From assembly GCF_034479615.1 (NCBI RefSeq), contig NZ_CP140255.1:4712001-4776000 (forward strand): a DNA stretch of 64,000 nucleotides. The letters are read 5' to 3'. Below are positions 51,979 to 58,806 of the stretch, piece by piece (position 1 is the stretch's first letter; every line of letters begins with the position of its first letter). This DNA is from Vreelandella neptunia (GTDB taxonomy: Bacteria > Pseudomonadota > Gammaproteobacteria > Pseudomonadales > Halomonadaceae). The translations under genes and the position numbers were made by a program. The notes beneath the pieces were generated by a model. That model did not search any database. It had not been told where the DNA came from and saw only the letters and a list, made by a program, of their open reading frames with translations.

Positions 51979-52787
51979 CGTCATTACATTCAGCCAATAC
52001 CTCTCAGGCACCAGTGGCGCACTTTTCGTCCGAGCACAGCTGCCTGAGTATCGATCACTTTAGCCTCGCCTACGCGGGGAAAGAGGCGTTGCGCGAGTTA
52101 ACCCTCAGTGTTCCCCGGCATCGTGTAACGGCTTTTATCGGCCCGTCAGGCTGCGGTAAGTCGACGCTGTTACGGGCAATTAATCGTTTGCACGATCTTA
52201 ATGAGTCGGTCACCCACAGCGGCCAAATCACGCTGGAAGGGCAAGATATTCATGACCCGCAAATGAATGTGACTGAGCTGCGACGGCGTGTGGGGATGGT
52301 ATTTCAAACGCCCAATCCCTTCCCCATGTCGATCTATGAAAACGTGGCCTTTGGGCTACGATTGCAGCAGCGCATGCCCAAGCGCAAAAGGGACGACATT
52401 ATTGAGTGGGCGCTTACTTCCGCTGCTCTGTGGGATGAGGTGAAAGACCGCCTACACCGTTCCGCCTGGCAGCTTTCCGGCGGCCAGCAGCAGCGCCTAG
52501 TGATCGCCCGCACCTTAGCAGTTCAGCCCGATGTGCTGCTGCTTGATGAACCTGCGTCAGCCCTCGACCCGATTTCAACCCTCAAAATTGAGGAGTTGAT
52601 CCGTAACCTCAAGTCAGAGCTGACGCTGATACTGGTCACCCACAATATGCAACAAGCGGCACGCGTATCGGATTACACCGCCTTTTTGCATCAAGGGGAG
52701 CTGGTTGAATACGGGCCGACCGATCAGGTCTTCACCAACCCCCGTTTGCAACGCACTGAAAACTACATCACCGGCCGCATCACCTAG
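51972..52787 (+). CDS. pstB: Phosphate ABC transporter ATPase
   Basis: This 271-residue ATPase has Walker A GPSGCGKST, the signature LSGGQQQR, Walker B VLLLDEPASALD and the switch His in LVTHNMQQ. It has an N-terminal extension of about 25 residues before the core. It energises PstCA and also takes part in PhoR signalling with PhoU. Confidence 0.95.
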   Translation: MLASLHSANTSQAPVAHFSSEHSCLSIDHFSLAYAGKEALRELTLSVPRHRVTAFIGPSGCGKSTLLRAINRLHDLNESVTHSGQITLEGQDIHDPQMNVTELRRRVGMVFQTPNPFPMSIYENVAFGLRLQQRMPKRKRDDIIEWALTSAALWDEVKDRLHRSAWQLSGGQQQRLVIARTLAVQPDVLLLDEPASALDPISTLKIEELIRNLKSELTLILVTHNMQQAARVSDYTAFLHQGELVEYGPTDQVFTNPRLQRTENYITGRIT

Positions 52788-52818
52788 GCCCTAGCAACTG
52801 AACCGTCAGGAGTGCTCC

Positions 52819-53544
52819 ATGGATATTACTAGCGACTCTCACAGCCAGCATATCTCTCGCCAGTTCAACCAGGAGCTGGAAGAGCTGAAAACCCACCTGA
52901 TGGCCATGGGCGGTCTGGTGGAAAAGCAAGTGCAGGACGCCGTCTTTGCCCTACTGGAAGGCGACACCCGGTTAGCCGAGCAGGTGCGTGACAATGACCG
53001 CCAAGTCAACGATCTACAGCTGCAAATCGACGATGAATGCACTCGCGTACTGGCGCGTCGTCAACCGGCAGCGTCCGATTTACGTCTGGTGCTGGCCGTC
53101 ATCCGCGCCACTTCAGACTTAGAGCGCATTGGCGATGAAGCCAGCAAAATTGCCCGCAACGCCCTGCTCCTAAGTGAAAACACCAGCACCATTCGTGGCT
53201 TGGTAGAGGTGCGTCACATTAGTGAGCACGTACGCAAAATGCTCCGCGACGCACTCACAGCCTTTGCCCGCTTTGATACTGACCTGGCAATGCAGGTTGT
53301 GCGCGAAGACGAGCTGGTTGACGACGAGTACAGCAGCGCTATGCGTTCGTTGATGACCTTTATGATGGAAGATTCACGCTCTATTACATCCGTGCTCAGC
53401 ATCATGTGGGTACTGCGTGCGCTGGAGCGAGTAGGCGACCACGCCGACAACCTTGCTGAGTACGTGGTTTATCTCGTCAAAGGCCTGGATATTCGTCATA
53501 GCGACACCGACGACCTGGATCCGAAGGTGCTAAAAAAGTCTTGA
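52819..53544 (+). CDS. phoU: Phosphate signalling protein PhoU
   Basis: This 241-residue protein has two three-helix PhoU domains, each with the metal-binding pattern ERIGDEASKIA (about residue 95) and ERVGDHADNLAE (about 200). It links PstB to the PhoR kinase and keeps the Pho response off when phosphate is plentiful. It follows pstB by 31 bp. Confidence 0.95.
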   Translation: MDITSDSHSQHISRQFNQELEELKTHLMAMGGLVEKQVQDAVFALLEGDTRLAEQVRDNDRQVNDLQLQIDDECTRVLARRQPAASDLRLVLAVIRATSDLERIGDEASKIARNALLLSENTSTIRGLVEVRHISEHVRKMLRDALTAFARFDTDLAMQVVREDELVDDEYSSAMRSLMTFMMEDSRSITSVLSIMWVLRALERVGDHADNLAEYVVYLVKGLDIRHSDTDDLDPKVLKKS

Positions 53545-53622
53545 CCTGATGGGGCTTTCCTCCTGCAATACGACTAGGCTGCTAAGCGGCCTGGTCGTTT
53601 GAATCTCGAGGAGCTCACCTAA

Positions 53623-54366
53623 ATGCTGGATGCTGTCACTGCGCTTAGCCGAGGTACACGCTGTGTGTATCAGCCGGGTATGCGCCGCTATATTTTTCTG
53701 CCGATTCTGGTCAACCTGATTGTCTACGTGAGCATGTTCAGCTTTGTGCTCAACCGTTTTGATGGCTGGCTCGCCCATTGGATGAGCATGGTACCCGCCT
53801 GGCTTGATTGGCTATCCTGGCTTATCTGGCCGCTTTTCGTAATTAGCCTGTTGGTAGTCGTGTTTTTTACCTTCACGCTGGTGACCAGCTTGATTGCAGC
53901 CCCTTTTTACGGCTTTTTGGCCGCCAAAGTTGAAGTTCAAGTCACTGGCCGTGAGCCCATTGATGATCGAAATCTGACTAAAACAGCCGTTGATGCTGTG
54001 GGACGCGAGTTTGTTAAGCTCGCCTATATTCTGCCGCGTGCCGCTGGCCTCTTTGTGATTAGCTGGATTCCAGGCGTTAATATCGTTGCCCCACTACTCT
54101 GGGCGCTGTTTTCTGCCTGGGTGATGGCCATCACTTATTTGGATTACCCCATGGATAACAACAAGGTGACGTTTGCTGATATGCGTCAACGGCTCTCTAA
54201 ACGCTGGTGGCAAAGCCTCAGTTTTGGAGGTTTGGTCACGCTGATCACCTGGATTCCGTTGGCCAATCTATTTCTGATTCCCGGCGCCGTAGCGGGTGCC
54301 GTACTACTCTGGGATGACCATTACAGAAATGTACATGGTGATACACGCGGCATCACACCGCAGTAG
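53623..54366 (+). CDS. cysZ: Sulfate transporter CysZ family protein
   Basis: This 247-residue inner-membrane protein has several hydrophobic segments and the family-typical APFYGFLAAKVE, WALFSAWVMAITYLDYPMDN and late NLFLIPGAVAGAVLLW. CysZ imports sulfate for cysteine synthesis. It is 78 bp after phoU, though no functional link to phosphate is known. Confidence 0.87.
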   Translation: MLDAVTALSRGTRCVYQPGMRRYIFLPILVNLIVYVSMFSFVLNRFDGWLAHWMSMVPAWLDWLSWLIWPLFVISLLVVVFFTFTLVTSLIAAPFYGFLAAKVEVQVTGREPIDDRNLTKTAVDAVGREFVKLAYILPRAAGLFVISWIPGVNIVAPLLWALFSAWVMAITYLDYPMDNNKVTFADMRQRLSKRWWQSLSFGGLVTLITWIPLANLFLIPGAVAGAVLLWDDHYRNVHGDTRGITPQ

Positions 54367-54465
54367 GCGCTTATTACCCAGGCTACGCCACTTTGCTACC
54401 TTTATGTTTTGTTCGGCTTTCCTAGGTTCAATCCTGGGCTCAATTAACAACAAAGGAATCACCGC

Positions 54466-54960
54466 ATGTTAAAACCGACGACTTGGCTGGGGGGCGTACT
54501 CTTGGTTAGCGCTATGTCTATTTTGATGGCATCTATAGCCGTAGCCCACGAGGTAAAAACTGAGGCTCTGCGCGTTGCGCATCCCTTCGCCACCCCTACC
54601 CCACCAGGTGCGGCAAACGGCGCCGCCTACGTCGACATCACCGCCCTTTCAGAGTCCGTTACTCTTATTGGCGCGAGCAGCCCTGCGAGCAGCAACGTTG
54701 AGCTGCACGATATGCGAATGGACGGCGATATGATGCAAATGCGGCATGTGGATGAGATTCTCGTCGAGGCAGGTGAGACTTATACCATGCGCCCTGGTGG
54801 CGGCTTTCACTTAATGCTGATTGGCCTCACCGAGCCGCTAAAGGAGGGTGAGCGGTTCCCTCTTACGCTCACCTTTGCAGAACAAGGCGATGTGGATATT
54901 GAGGTTTGGATACAGGGCGCCCAGGAAGGCAGCGAAGCTGCTGATGGCCACCACCACTGA
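54466..54960 (+). CDS. Periplasmic copper chaperone, PCu(A)C family
   Basis: This 164-residue protein has a Sec signal (cleavage after AVA, residue 27) and the PCu(A)C domain. The Cu(I) ligands are present as His81, Met92, His115 and Met117, with one residue more than usual between Met92 and His115. The family carries copper to cytochrome oxidase. The C-terminal GHHH could also bind metal. It is transcribed towards the bidirectional terminator at 54981. Confidence 0.88.
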   Translation: MLKPTTWLGGVLLVSAMSILMASIAVAHEVKTEALRVAHPFATPTPPGAANGAAYVDITALSESVTLIGASSPASSNVELHDMRMDGDMMQMRHVDEILVEAGETYTMRPGGGFHLMLIGLTEPLKEGERFPLTLTFAEQGDVDIEVWIQGAQEGSEAADGHHH

Positions 54961-54980
54961 CGTGGGCTGCAGTTAACTTA

Positions 54981-55014
54981 TAGCAAAAACCCCGCTTCGG
55001 CGGGGTTTTTGCTA
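54981..55014. terminator. Bidirectional terminator shared by the copper chaperone and small gene 1
   Basis: A perfect 15-bp stem TAGCAAAAACCCCGC / GCGGGGTTTTTGCTA around a TTCG loop, with T runs on both strands, lies between two convergent genes. Confidence 0.9.
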
Positions 55015-55051
55015 GCAATGATTACATTAGCAGTTACACTTATTCTATGTT

Positions 55052-55381
55052 TTACCAGTCGGTGCTATCGCCTTCATCCCGGTTGAGTTCCCCAGGAGTG
55101 TAACCCTCTCGGCGAGAGGTCGCCCCTTTTTCAGCACTAGAAAAACGACTACTTGAGGGCGAAAAGTCCAAGCTATCACCTTCATCATGGTTCAAGTCAC
55201 TCGCAGAGACATGAGATGGTTTGGAAGCTGCATGTGACTCAGGTTTGTCGATGACATCCTGACCAGCGGTACGGTCTTGATTTAGCTCAATAGATGATTG
55301 CGCCATCGCCAAGGGGCTCGCTACCAGACCAAAAGCAATACCGACTATGGCGAGTTTTTGACTCATTTCTTTTAACAGCAT
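55052..55381 (-). CDS. Small exported acidic protein 1, DLxHDEGD-motif family
   Basis: This 109-residue protein has a Sec signal (AIVGIAFGLVASPLAMA, cleavage before QSSIELNQD) and two copies of the motif seen in its two neighbours: DLNHDEGDSLD near residue 66 and ELNRDEGDSTDW at the C-terminus. The ATG at 55381 has GAGGAG 6 bp upstream, so I prefer it to one at 55402. A sigma-54 type promoter and an IHF consensus site lie upstream. The shared SPLAMA signal and motif show common descent with the genes at 55961 and 56898. Function unknown; the Asp/Asn-rich motif resembles calcium loops only loosely. Confidence 0.8.
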   Translation of the reverse strand: MLLKEMSQKLAIVGIAFGLVASPLAMAQSSIELNQDRTAGQDVIDKPESHAASKPSHVSASDLNHDEGDSLDFSPSSSRFSSAEKGATSRREGYTPGELNRDEGDSTDW

Positions 55382-55446
55382 GGTGATCTCCTCACTATTC
55401 ATGGATTCCGTTCGATGATGATTAGAACGGTTATTACGCTTTATGT

Positions 55447-55463
55447 TGCATATTAGCCGCCAA
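55447..55463 (-). promoter_or_regulatory. Sigma-54 type promoter of small gene 1
   Basis: On the minus strand TTGGCGGCTAATATGCA has GG and GC separated by exactly 10 bases, as at -24/-12. The expected transcript would start near 55437, giving a leader of about 56 nt with a CCGTTC/GAACGG hairpin. Confidence 0.65.
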
Positions 55464-55489
55464 AAAATAAAAATATTTTATTCTTTAAA

Positions 55490-55502
55490 AATCAATAATT
55501 TA
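55490..55502. promoter_or_regulatory. IHF consensus site upstream of small gene 1
   Basis: AATCAATAATTTA fits WATCAA-N4-TTR. It lies 27 bp upstream of the -24 element. A degenerate upstream dyad (TGAC-N9-CACA) follows at 55568-55584. I see nothing further in 55585-55724. Confidence 0.55.
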
Positions 55503-55724
55503 TAAAAAATCGCTTAAAAATAACACATTCTGTTATGCCCAGAGGGATTATGTATTCATTACTCATATGACTGTTATCTACACATAGTAGATGCTTAAGA
55601 CATCGCCCATCGGCAGACTGCATGAGGTGTGGTGTATGCATAGCGACGCAATGAAATTGGGCCTCGCTAGAAAGCAGCACCTTAAACGAAAAAGACAATG
55701 GTTTGAGAGAGGTGTTGGGTGTCA

Positions 55725-55754
55725 CAAAAAATCAGACCCCGCATTAGCAGGGCC
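55725..55754 (-). terminator. Intrinsic terminator of small gene 2
   Basis: On the minus strand GGCCCTGC-TAAT-GCGGGGTC forms an 8-bp stem (two G-U) followed by TGATTTTTT. It ends the transcript of the gene at 55961-56263 after a 3' UTR of about 205 nt. Confidence 0.75.
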
Positions 55755-55775
55755 TAAGGACACAATACTTTGACA

Positions 55776-55883
55776 ATGACTAACGCTAGCTTCCTTTCCT
55801 TTTGCGGGACTCCAACCTTGGAATTTAACCCTGACTAACGCTTTGATTGTCGCTTGATTCATTCCTTGAATCGATCTGCATCC
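55776..55883 (-). repeat. Conserved 3' UTR element, copy A
   Basis: About 108 nt are repeated at 56714-56819 with roughly 80% identity. In the transcribed (minus) sense the element holds a GATTCA-AGGAA-TGAATC hairpin (55856-55872), a TCCAA/TTGGA hairpin and several further GGA triplets, and is followed by the terminator. In both places it lies in the 3' UTR of a DLxHDEGD-family gene. Confidence 0.8.
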
Positions 55884-55960
55884 GTATCGTTTTGACACGC
55901 CTTCGCGTGTTTAGCTCACACGTCAATCGTAATGTATTTCTACATAATTGCAAACTTTTG

Positions 55961-56263
55961 TTACCAAACGTTTCCATCACCTTCATCATGAGTTAAGTCT
56001 TTTGCTGTGTACTCCGCTTGAGCGCTGGTGCGGTGTGACTCTGCCTTGATAACTAGAGGGCGCTCGCCTTCGTCATACATCAAATCAGATGGGCTAAACT
56101 CAGCTTGGGTCGAGGTACGGTGTGACTGTGCCTGAATCGGCTGATCATCGACGGTAAAGTCTTGGTTCGCTTCAATGGACATATGTGCCATTGCCAACGG
56201 GCTAGCCAGTAGACCAAATGAAAGTCCCACAACAGCTGCTTTTTTTACAAATACGTTAAACAT
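55961..56263 (-). CDS. Small exported acidic protein 2, DLxHDEGD-motif family
   Basis: This 100-residue protein has a Sec signal (VVGLSFGLLASPLAMA, cleavage before HMSIEANQD) and two tandem repeats of about 22 residues that read SHRTSTQAEFSPSDLMYDEG and SHRTSAQAEYTAKDLTHDEG. AGGAG lies upstream of its ATG. It has the full set of upstream signals: sigma-54 type promoter, IHF site and two TGTG-N5-ATGACACA dyads, a folded leader and the conserved 3' UTR element. Function unknown. Confidence 0.8.
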   Translation of the reverse strand: MFNVFVKKAAVVGLSFGLLASPLAMAHMSIEANQDFTVDDQPIQAQSHRTSTQAEFSPSDLMYDEGERPLVIKAESHRTSAQAEYTAKDLTHDEGDGNVW

Positions 56264-56351
56264 AATATTTACTCCTGACGACTGTTTGATACCGCTGAAG
56301 TGAAGTAAGAAGAGGCCCCTGGCTCAGTTCTCACTGCGGTTAGCTTCACTA
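56264..56351 (-). other. Structured 5' leader of small gene 2
   Basis: The expected ~88-nt leader begins with AGTGAAG, which can pair with CTTCACT downstream. ACCGC in the loop can pair with GCGGT just after the second arm, an H-type pseudoknot. The following AGCGGTATCAAACAG is nearly identical in the leader at 57210-57297. Bases 56527-56661 further upstream hold no gene. Confidence 0.55.
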
Positions 56352-56360
56352 CCTTAAGCT

Positions 56361-56377
56361 TGCACTTAAAATGCCAA
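56361..56377 (-). promoter_or_regulatory. Sigma-54 type promoter of small gene 2
   Basis: On the minus strand TTGGCATTTTAAGTGCA has GG-N10-GC spacing and the TGGCA / TGCA boxes of RpoN promoters. Confidence 0.7.
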
Positions 56378-56407
56378 AACCGATCTTAATTCAATTAATA
56401 ACAATAA

Positions 56408-56420
56408 AATCAATTACTTA
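56408..56420. promoter_or_regulatory. IHF consensus site upstream of small gene 2
   Basis: AATCAATTACTTA fits WATCAA-N4-TTR and begins 31 bp upstream of the -24 element, the same distance as at 57354. Confidence 0.6.
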
Positions 56421-56477
56421 TTTTAAATATATTGTGCGCAATAATACATCGCTGTAAACAAAAGCGCGCTAATTAAA

Positions 56478-56525
56478 TGTGCACTAATGACACATGCGCA
56501 AAATTGTCTGTGCCTTTATGACACA
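56478..56525. promoter_or_regulatory. Two upstream activator dyads of small gene 2
   Basis: TGTGCACTAATGACACA (56478-56494) and TGTGCCTTTATGACACA (56509-56525) share TGTG-N5-ATGACACA and start 31 bp apart, about three helical turns. The first is at the same distance from the promoter as the single dyad at 57424. Confidence 0.65.
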
Positions 56526-56661
56526 CTACTCAACGTCCGCCTTAAAAGCGCATGCAAATACGCCTCGTATCAAAAGGCAGCAGTATAGTTTTTAGGGAGA
56601 AAACAAGAAAAAGTACAAAGCAGAGGGGGAGGGAAAAATATAGATTGAAAAAGTAGGCAGC

Positions 56662-56689
56662 AAAAAATTAGGCCCCGCTTAGCGGAGCC
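56662..56689 (-). terminator. Intrinsic terminator of small gene 3
   Basis: On the minus strand GGCTCCGC-TAA-GCGGGGCC forms an 8-bp stem followed by TAATTTTTT. It ends the transcript of the gene at 56898-57209. Confidence 0.8.
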
Positions 56690-56713
56690 CGATATCAGAA
56701 TTGGTTATAGGTA

Positions 56714-56819
56714 ATGACTAACGCTAGCTTCCACTCCTTGTGCGGGACTCCAACCTTGGAATTTACCCTGACTAACATTTTGATTTCCTATTGATTCATC
56801 CTTGAATCTAAGAGCATCC
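56714..56819 (-). repeat. Conserved 3' UTR element, copy B
   Basis: This copy of the element at 55776-55883 has the clearest hairpin: GATTCA-AGGA-TGAATC (56793-56808) with AGGA exactly in the loop. Further GGA triplets lie on both sides. Position relative to the gene and terminator matches copy A. Confidence 0.8.
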
Positions 56820-56897
56820 TTGCCTGTATAACATCCTGTTGATCGCTTCTTCATCCGATGAAAAAGCATTCAATGATATCTAAAAAATCACCAATAA

Positions 56898-57209
56898 TTA
56901 GCTACCGCTATTTTCTTCAACAAGCTCATCTTCGCCATACTCAGCATCATCTGAGTGGCTGCTTGATTGAGGATCCATGTCGCTAACGTCATCGCCTTCG
57001 TCATGGGTTAAATCATTCGTCATATCTGTATCATTGCTGTTTGAGCTGCCTACACCTTGTGGATCCATTGGCTGCTCATCAGCTGTAATACCCTGATTTT
57101 CGTCAATCGCCGAATTTTCATCGGTTTGTGCAAAAGCTAATGGACTTGCCATCAGACCAAAAGAAACACCTAGAATGCCAGCTTTCTTGAGAAATTCCTT
57201 GGACATCAT
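56898..57209 (-). CDS. Small exported acidic protein 3, DLxHDEGD-motif family
   Basis: This 103-residue protein has a Sec signal (ILGVSFGLMASPLAFA, cleavage before QTDENS) and a very acidic Ser/Asn-rich mature part with one clear DLTHDEGDDVSD motif near residue 66. GGAGG lies 6 bp before the ATG. Signal peptide, motif, promoter, leader and 3' UTR all match small gene 2, so it is a paralogue that has lost the SHRTS repeat. Function unknown. Confidence 0.8.
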   Translation of the reverse strand: MMSKEFLKKAGILGVSFGLMASPLAFAQTDENSAIDENQGITADEQPMDPQGVGSSNSNDTDMTNDLTHDEGDDVSDMDPQSSSHSDDAEYGEDELVEENSGS

Positions 57210-57297
57210 ATTCCACCTCCGATCGCTGTTTGTTACCGCTTAGTCAAGAAAGAAGGGCTAACCAGTAGCCAGCATTTCCTGCGGTCGTCTTTCTTAA
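57210..57297 (-). other. Structured 5' leader of small gene 3
   Basis: The expected ~88-nt leader starts with GTTAAGAAAGA, which pairs with TCTTTCTTGAC (11 bp with one G-U), encloses a GGCTA/TAGCC hairpin, and allows an ACCGC/GCGGT pseudoknot. AGCGGTAACAAACAG precedes the ribosome site, as in the leader at 56264-56351. Confidence 0.55.
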
Positions 57298-57306
57298 CTT
57301 TATTGC

Positions 57307-57323
57307 TGCATTCGGTATGCCAA
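57307..57323 (-). promoter_or_regulatory. Sigma-54 type promoter of small gene 3
   Basis: On the minus strand TTGGCATACCGAATGCA has GG-N10-GC spacing and a close fit to TGGCACG-N4-TTGCA. Confidence 0.75.
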
Positions 57324-57353
57324 AAAAACATAAAATAAAATAAAAACATCAAA

Positions 57354-57366
57354 AATCAATAACTTG
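57354..57366. promoter_or_regulatory. IHF consensus site upstream of small gene 3
   Basis: AATCAATAACTTG fits WATCAA-N4-TTR and begins 31 bp upstream of the -24 element. Confidence 0.6.
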
Positions 57367-57423
57367 AATTCAACTTGAAAGCATTTTCAAAAATCTACCC
57401 AGCTAAAATATGACGCTAAAAAC

Positions 57424-57440
57424 TGTGTAGAAATGACACA
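57424..57440. promoter_or_regulatory. Upstream activator dyad of small gene 3
   Basis: TGTGTAGAAATGACACA fits TGTG-N5-ATGACACA. The matching stretch AATGACACATGnGCAA lies exactly 109 bp from the promoter both here and upstream of small gene 2. I see no gene in the rest of 57441-57517. Confidence 0.65.
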
Positions 57441-57517
57441 TGAGCAAGGTTTTACCAATCTTGCATGCCAATATTGCACACTTCTACAAATATTGTGCGG
57501 CGGAACATTTGGCTACA

Positions 57518-58804
57518 TCAAACAAGACGCGAGGGGGGGAAGGCGCAGCGAAACAACGCCCCTTTACCGGGGAGGGATTCAATTTGCAGTTGCGCATCAT
57601 GACGCAACAGTACGTGCTTAACGATGGCTAAGCCTAAACCTGTGCCGCCCGTTGCAGTACTGCGCCCCTTATCGACTCGGTAAAAGCGTTCGGTTAAGCG
57701 GGGAATATGCACAGGATCAATCCCCTCTCCGTTATCTTCCACATCAATACAGCCACCGCCAGTAGCGCTAGCTTTCCAGCGCAGGGTGATTTGGCTGCCT
57801 GCTGGTGTGTAGCGAACCGCATTAAAGGCAAGGTTAGAGACGGCGCTACGAATTTCCTGCTCACTGCCTAGCAGCCGCGCATCGCTCTCAAGTGCGACGG
57901 TGATGGTATGGCGTTGATGCGATAAGGCTAGTGCGTCAGCACACACGCTTTGCAGTAAAGGCTCAAGTGACAGCGGATGATGATCTTGCCCACCTTGGTC
58001 AATCTCCAAACGCGAGAGCAGCAATAAATCGTTGACCAGATTCTGCATCCGCTGGGTCTGCTCCTGCATTTGCTGGACACTGCGACCCAATCGCGGCGGA
58101 AGCTGATCGGCGATATCACTGTAGGTTTCCAAATAACCTGATAGAACGGTCAGAGGGGTGCGCAGCTCGTGGGAGACGTTGGCGACAAAGTCGCGCCGCA
58201 TCTGCTCTAGGCGATGCAAGCGGGTGATATCGCGCGCCATCACCAAGCGTTCGTCGTCACCATAGAGAGTAATTTGATATTGCAGGATTCGCCGTTCATC
58301 AATCGGCGAAGTGAGCGTTAACGGCTCACTGTAATTACGCGCATTAAAGTAGCTGATAAAGCTTGGGTCGCGCAGCAGGTTAGTAATGTGTTGACCACGA
58401 TCATGGGCCGTTTGTAGCCCCAGCATGGCGGTAGCAGCACTGTTCCACCACTCCAGGTCGCCGTGGCGGTCAAGCATAACCACGCTGTCACGCATCGCTT
58501 CAGACGACTCTTGAATACGCGCCAGAGTAGCGCGCAGACGGCTTTGGGTAATGCGCTGGCTTTTTTGATAGCGGTATAAACGATCGAATAGCTCGCCCCA
58601 CATTCCACTGGCGGCAGGGGGTTCATCGTGAGGGTTAAGCGTGAGCCACAGGTAAAGCTCGCGCAACTGTCGTAGGTGGTAAAACAGGCATAGCGCAAGC
58701 CCTGCCGCGAGCCCCAGCCCGGCCGAACCCAACAGCCAGCCTAAGCAGGTGCCCAGCGTGGCCAGCCACGCTATTCGCCACAGCTCACGACTCCATAAAC
58801 GCAC
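57518..58804 (-). CDS. phoR: Phosphate regulon sensor histidine kinase
   Basis: This 428-residue kinase has two N-terminal hydrophobic segments (about 10-45), a PAS domain (about 95-195), and the kinase core with His212 in VSHELRTPL, an N box around NLAFNAVRYTP, DNGEGIDP and GTGLGLAI. It phosphorylates PhoB when phosphate is scarce. It follows phoB by 2 bp. Confidence 0.95.
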   Translation of the reverse strand: MRLWSRELWRIAWLATLGTCLGWLLGSAGLGLAAGLALCLFYHLRQLRELYLWLTLNPHDEPPAASGMWGELFDRLYRYQKSQRITQSRLRATLARIQESSEAMRDSVVMLDRHGDLEWWNSAATAMLGLQTAHDRGQHITNLLRDPSFISYFNARNYSEPLTLTSPIDERRILQYQITLYGDDERLVMARDITRLHRLEQMRRDFVANVSHELRTPLTVLSGYLETYSDIADQLPPRLGRSVQQMQEQTQRMQNLVNDLLLLSRLEIDQGGQDHHPLSLEPLLQSVCADALALSHQRHTITVALESDARLLGSEQEIRSAVSNLAFNAVRYTPAGSQITLRWKASATGGGCIDVEDNGEGIDPVHIPRLTERFYRVDKGRSTATGGTGLGLAIVKHVLLRHDAQLQIESLPGKGALFRCAFPPSRLV

Positions 58805-58806
58805 AT

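Noticed and set aside
55591..55773. Short plus-strand frame of 60 codons
   Set aside because: It runs across the terminator of small gene 2, has no ribosome site, and has no recognisable features.
55776..56819. The two ~107-bp repeats as a CRISPR array or insertion-sequence ends
   Set aside because: Only two copies exist, 0.9 kb apart, in the same orientation, each in the 3' UTR of a paralogous gene and followed by a terminator; no transposase or spacer pattern is present.
56478..57440. TGTG-N9-CACA dyads as CRP or FNR sites
   Set aside because: The 17-bp TGTG-N9-CACA layout differs from the CRP TGTGA-N6-TCACA spacing and lies over 100 bp upstream of sigma-54 type promoters, which fits an enhancer better.
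57433..57631. Two short plus-strand open frames beyond the phoR end
   Set aside because: They overlap the activator dyad and the phoR 3' end, are read from different frames of the same DNA, and show no protein features.
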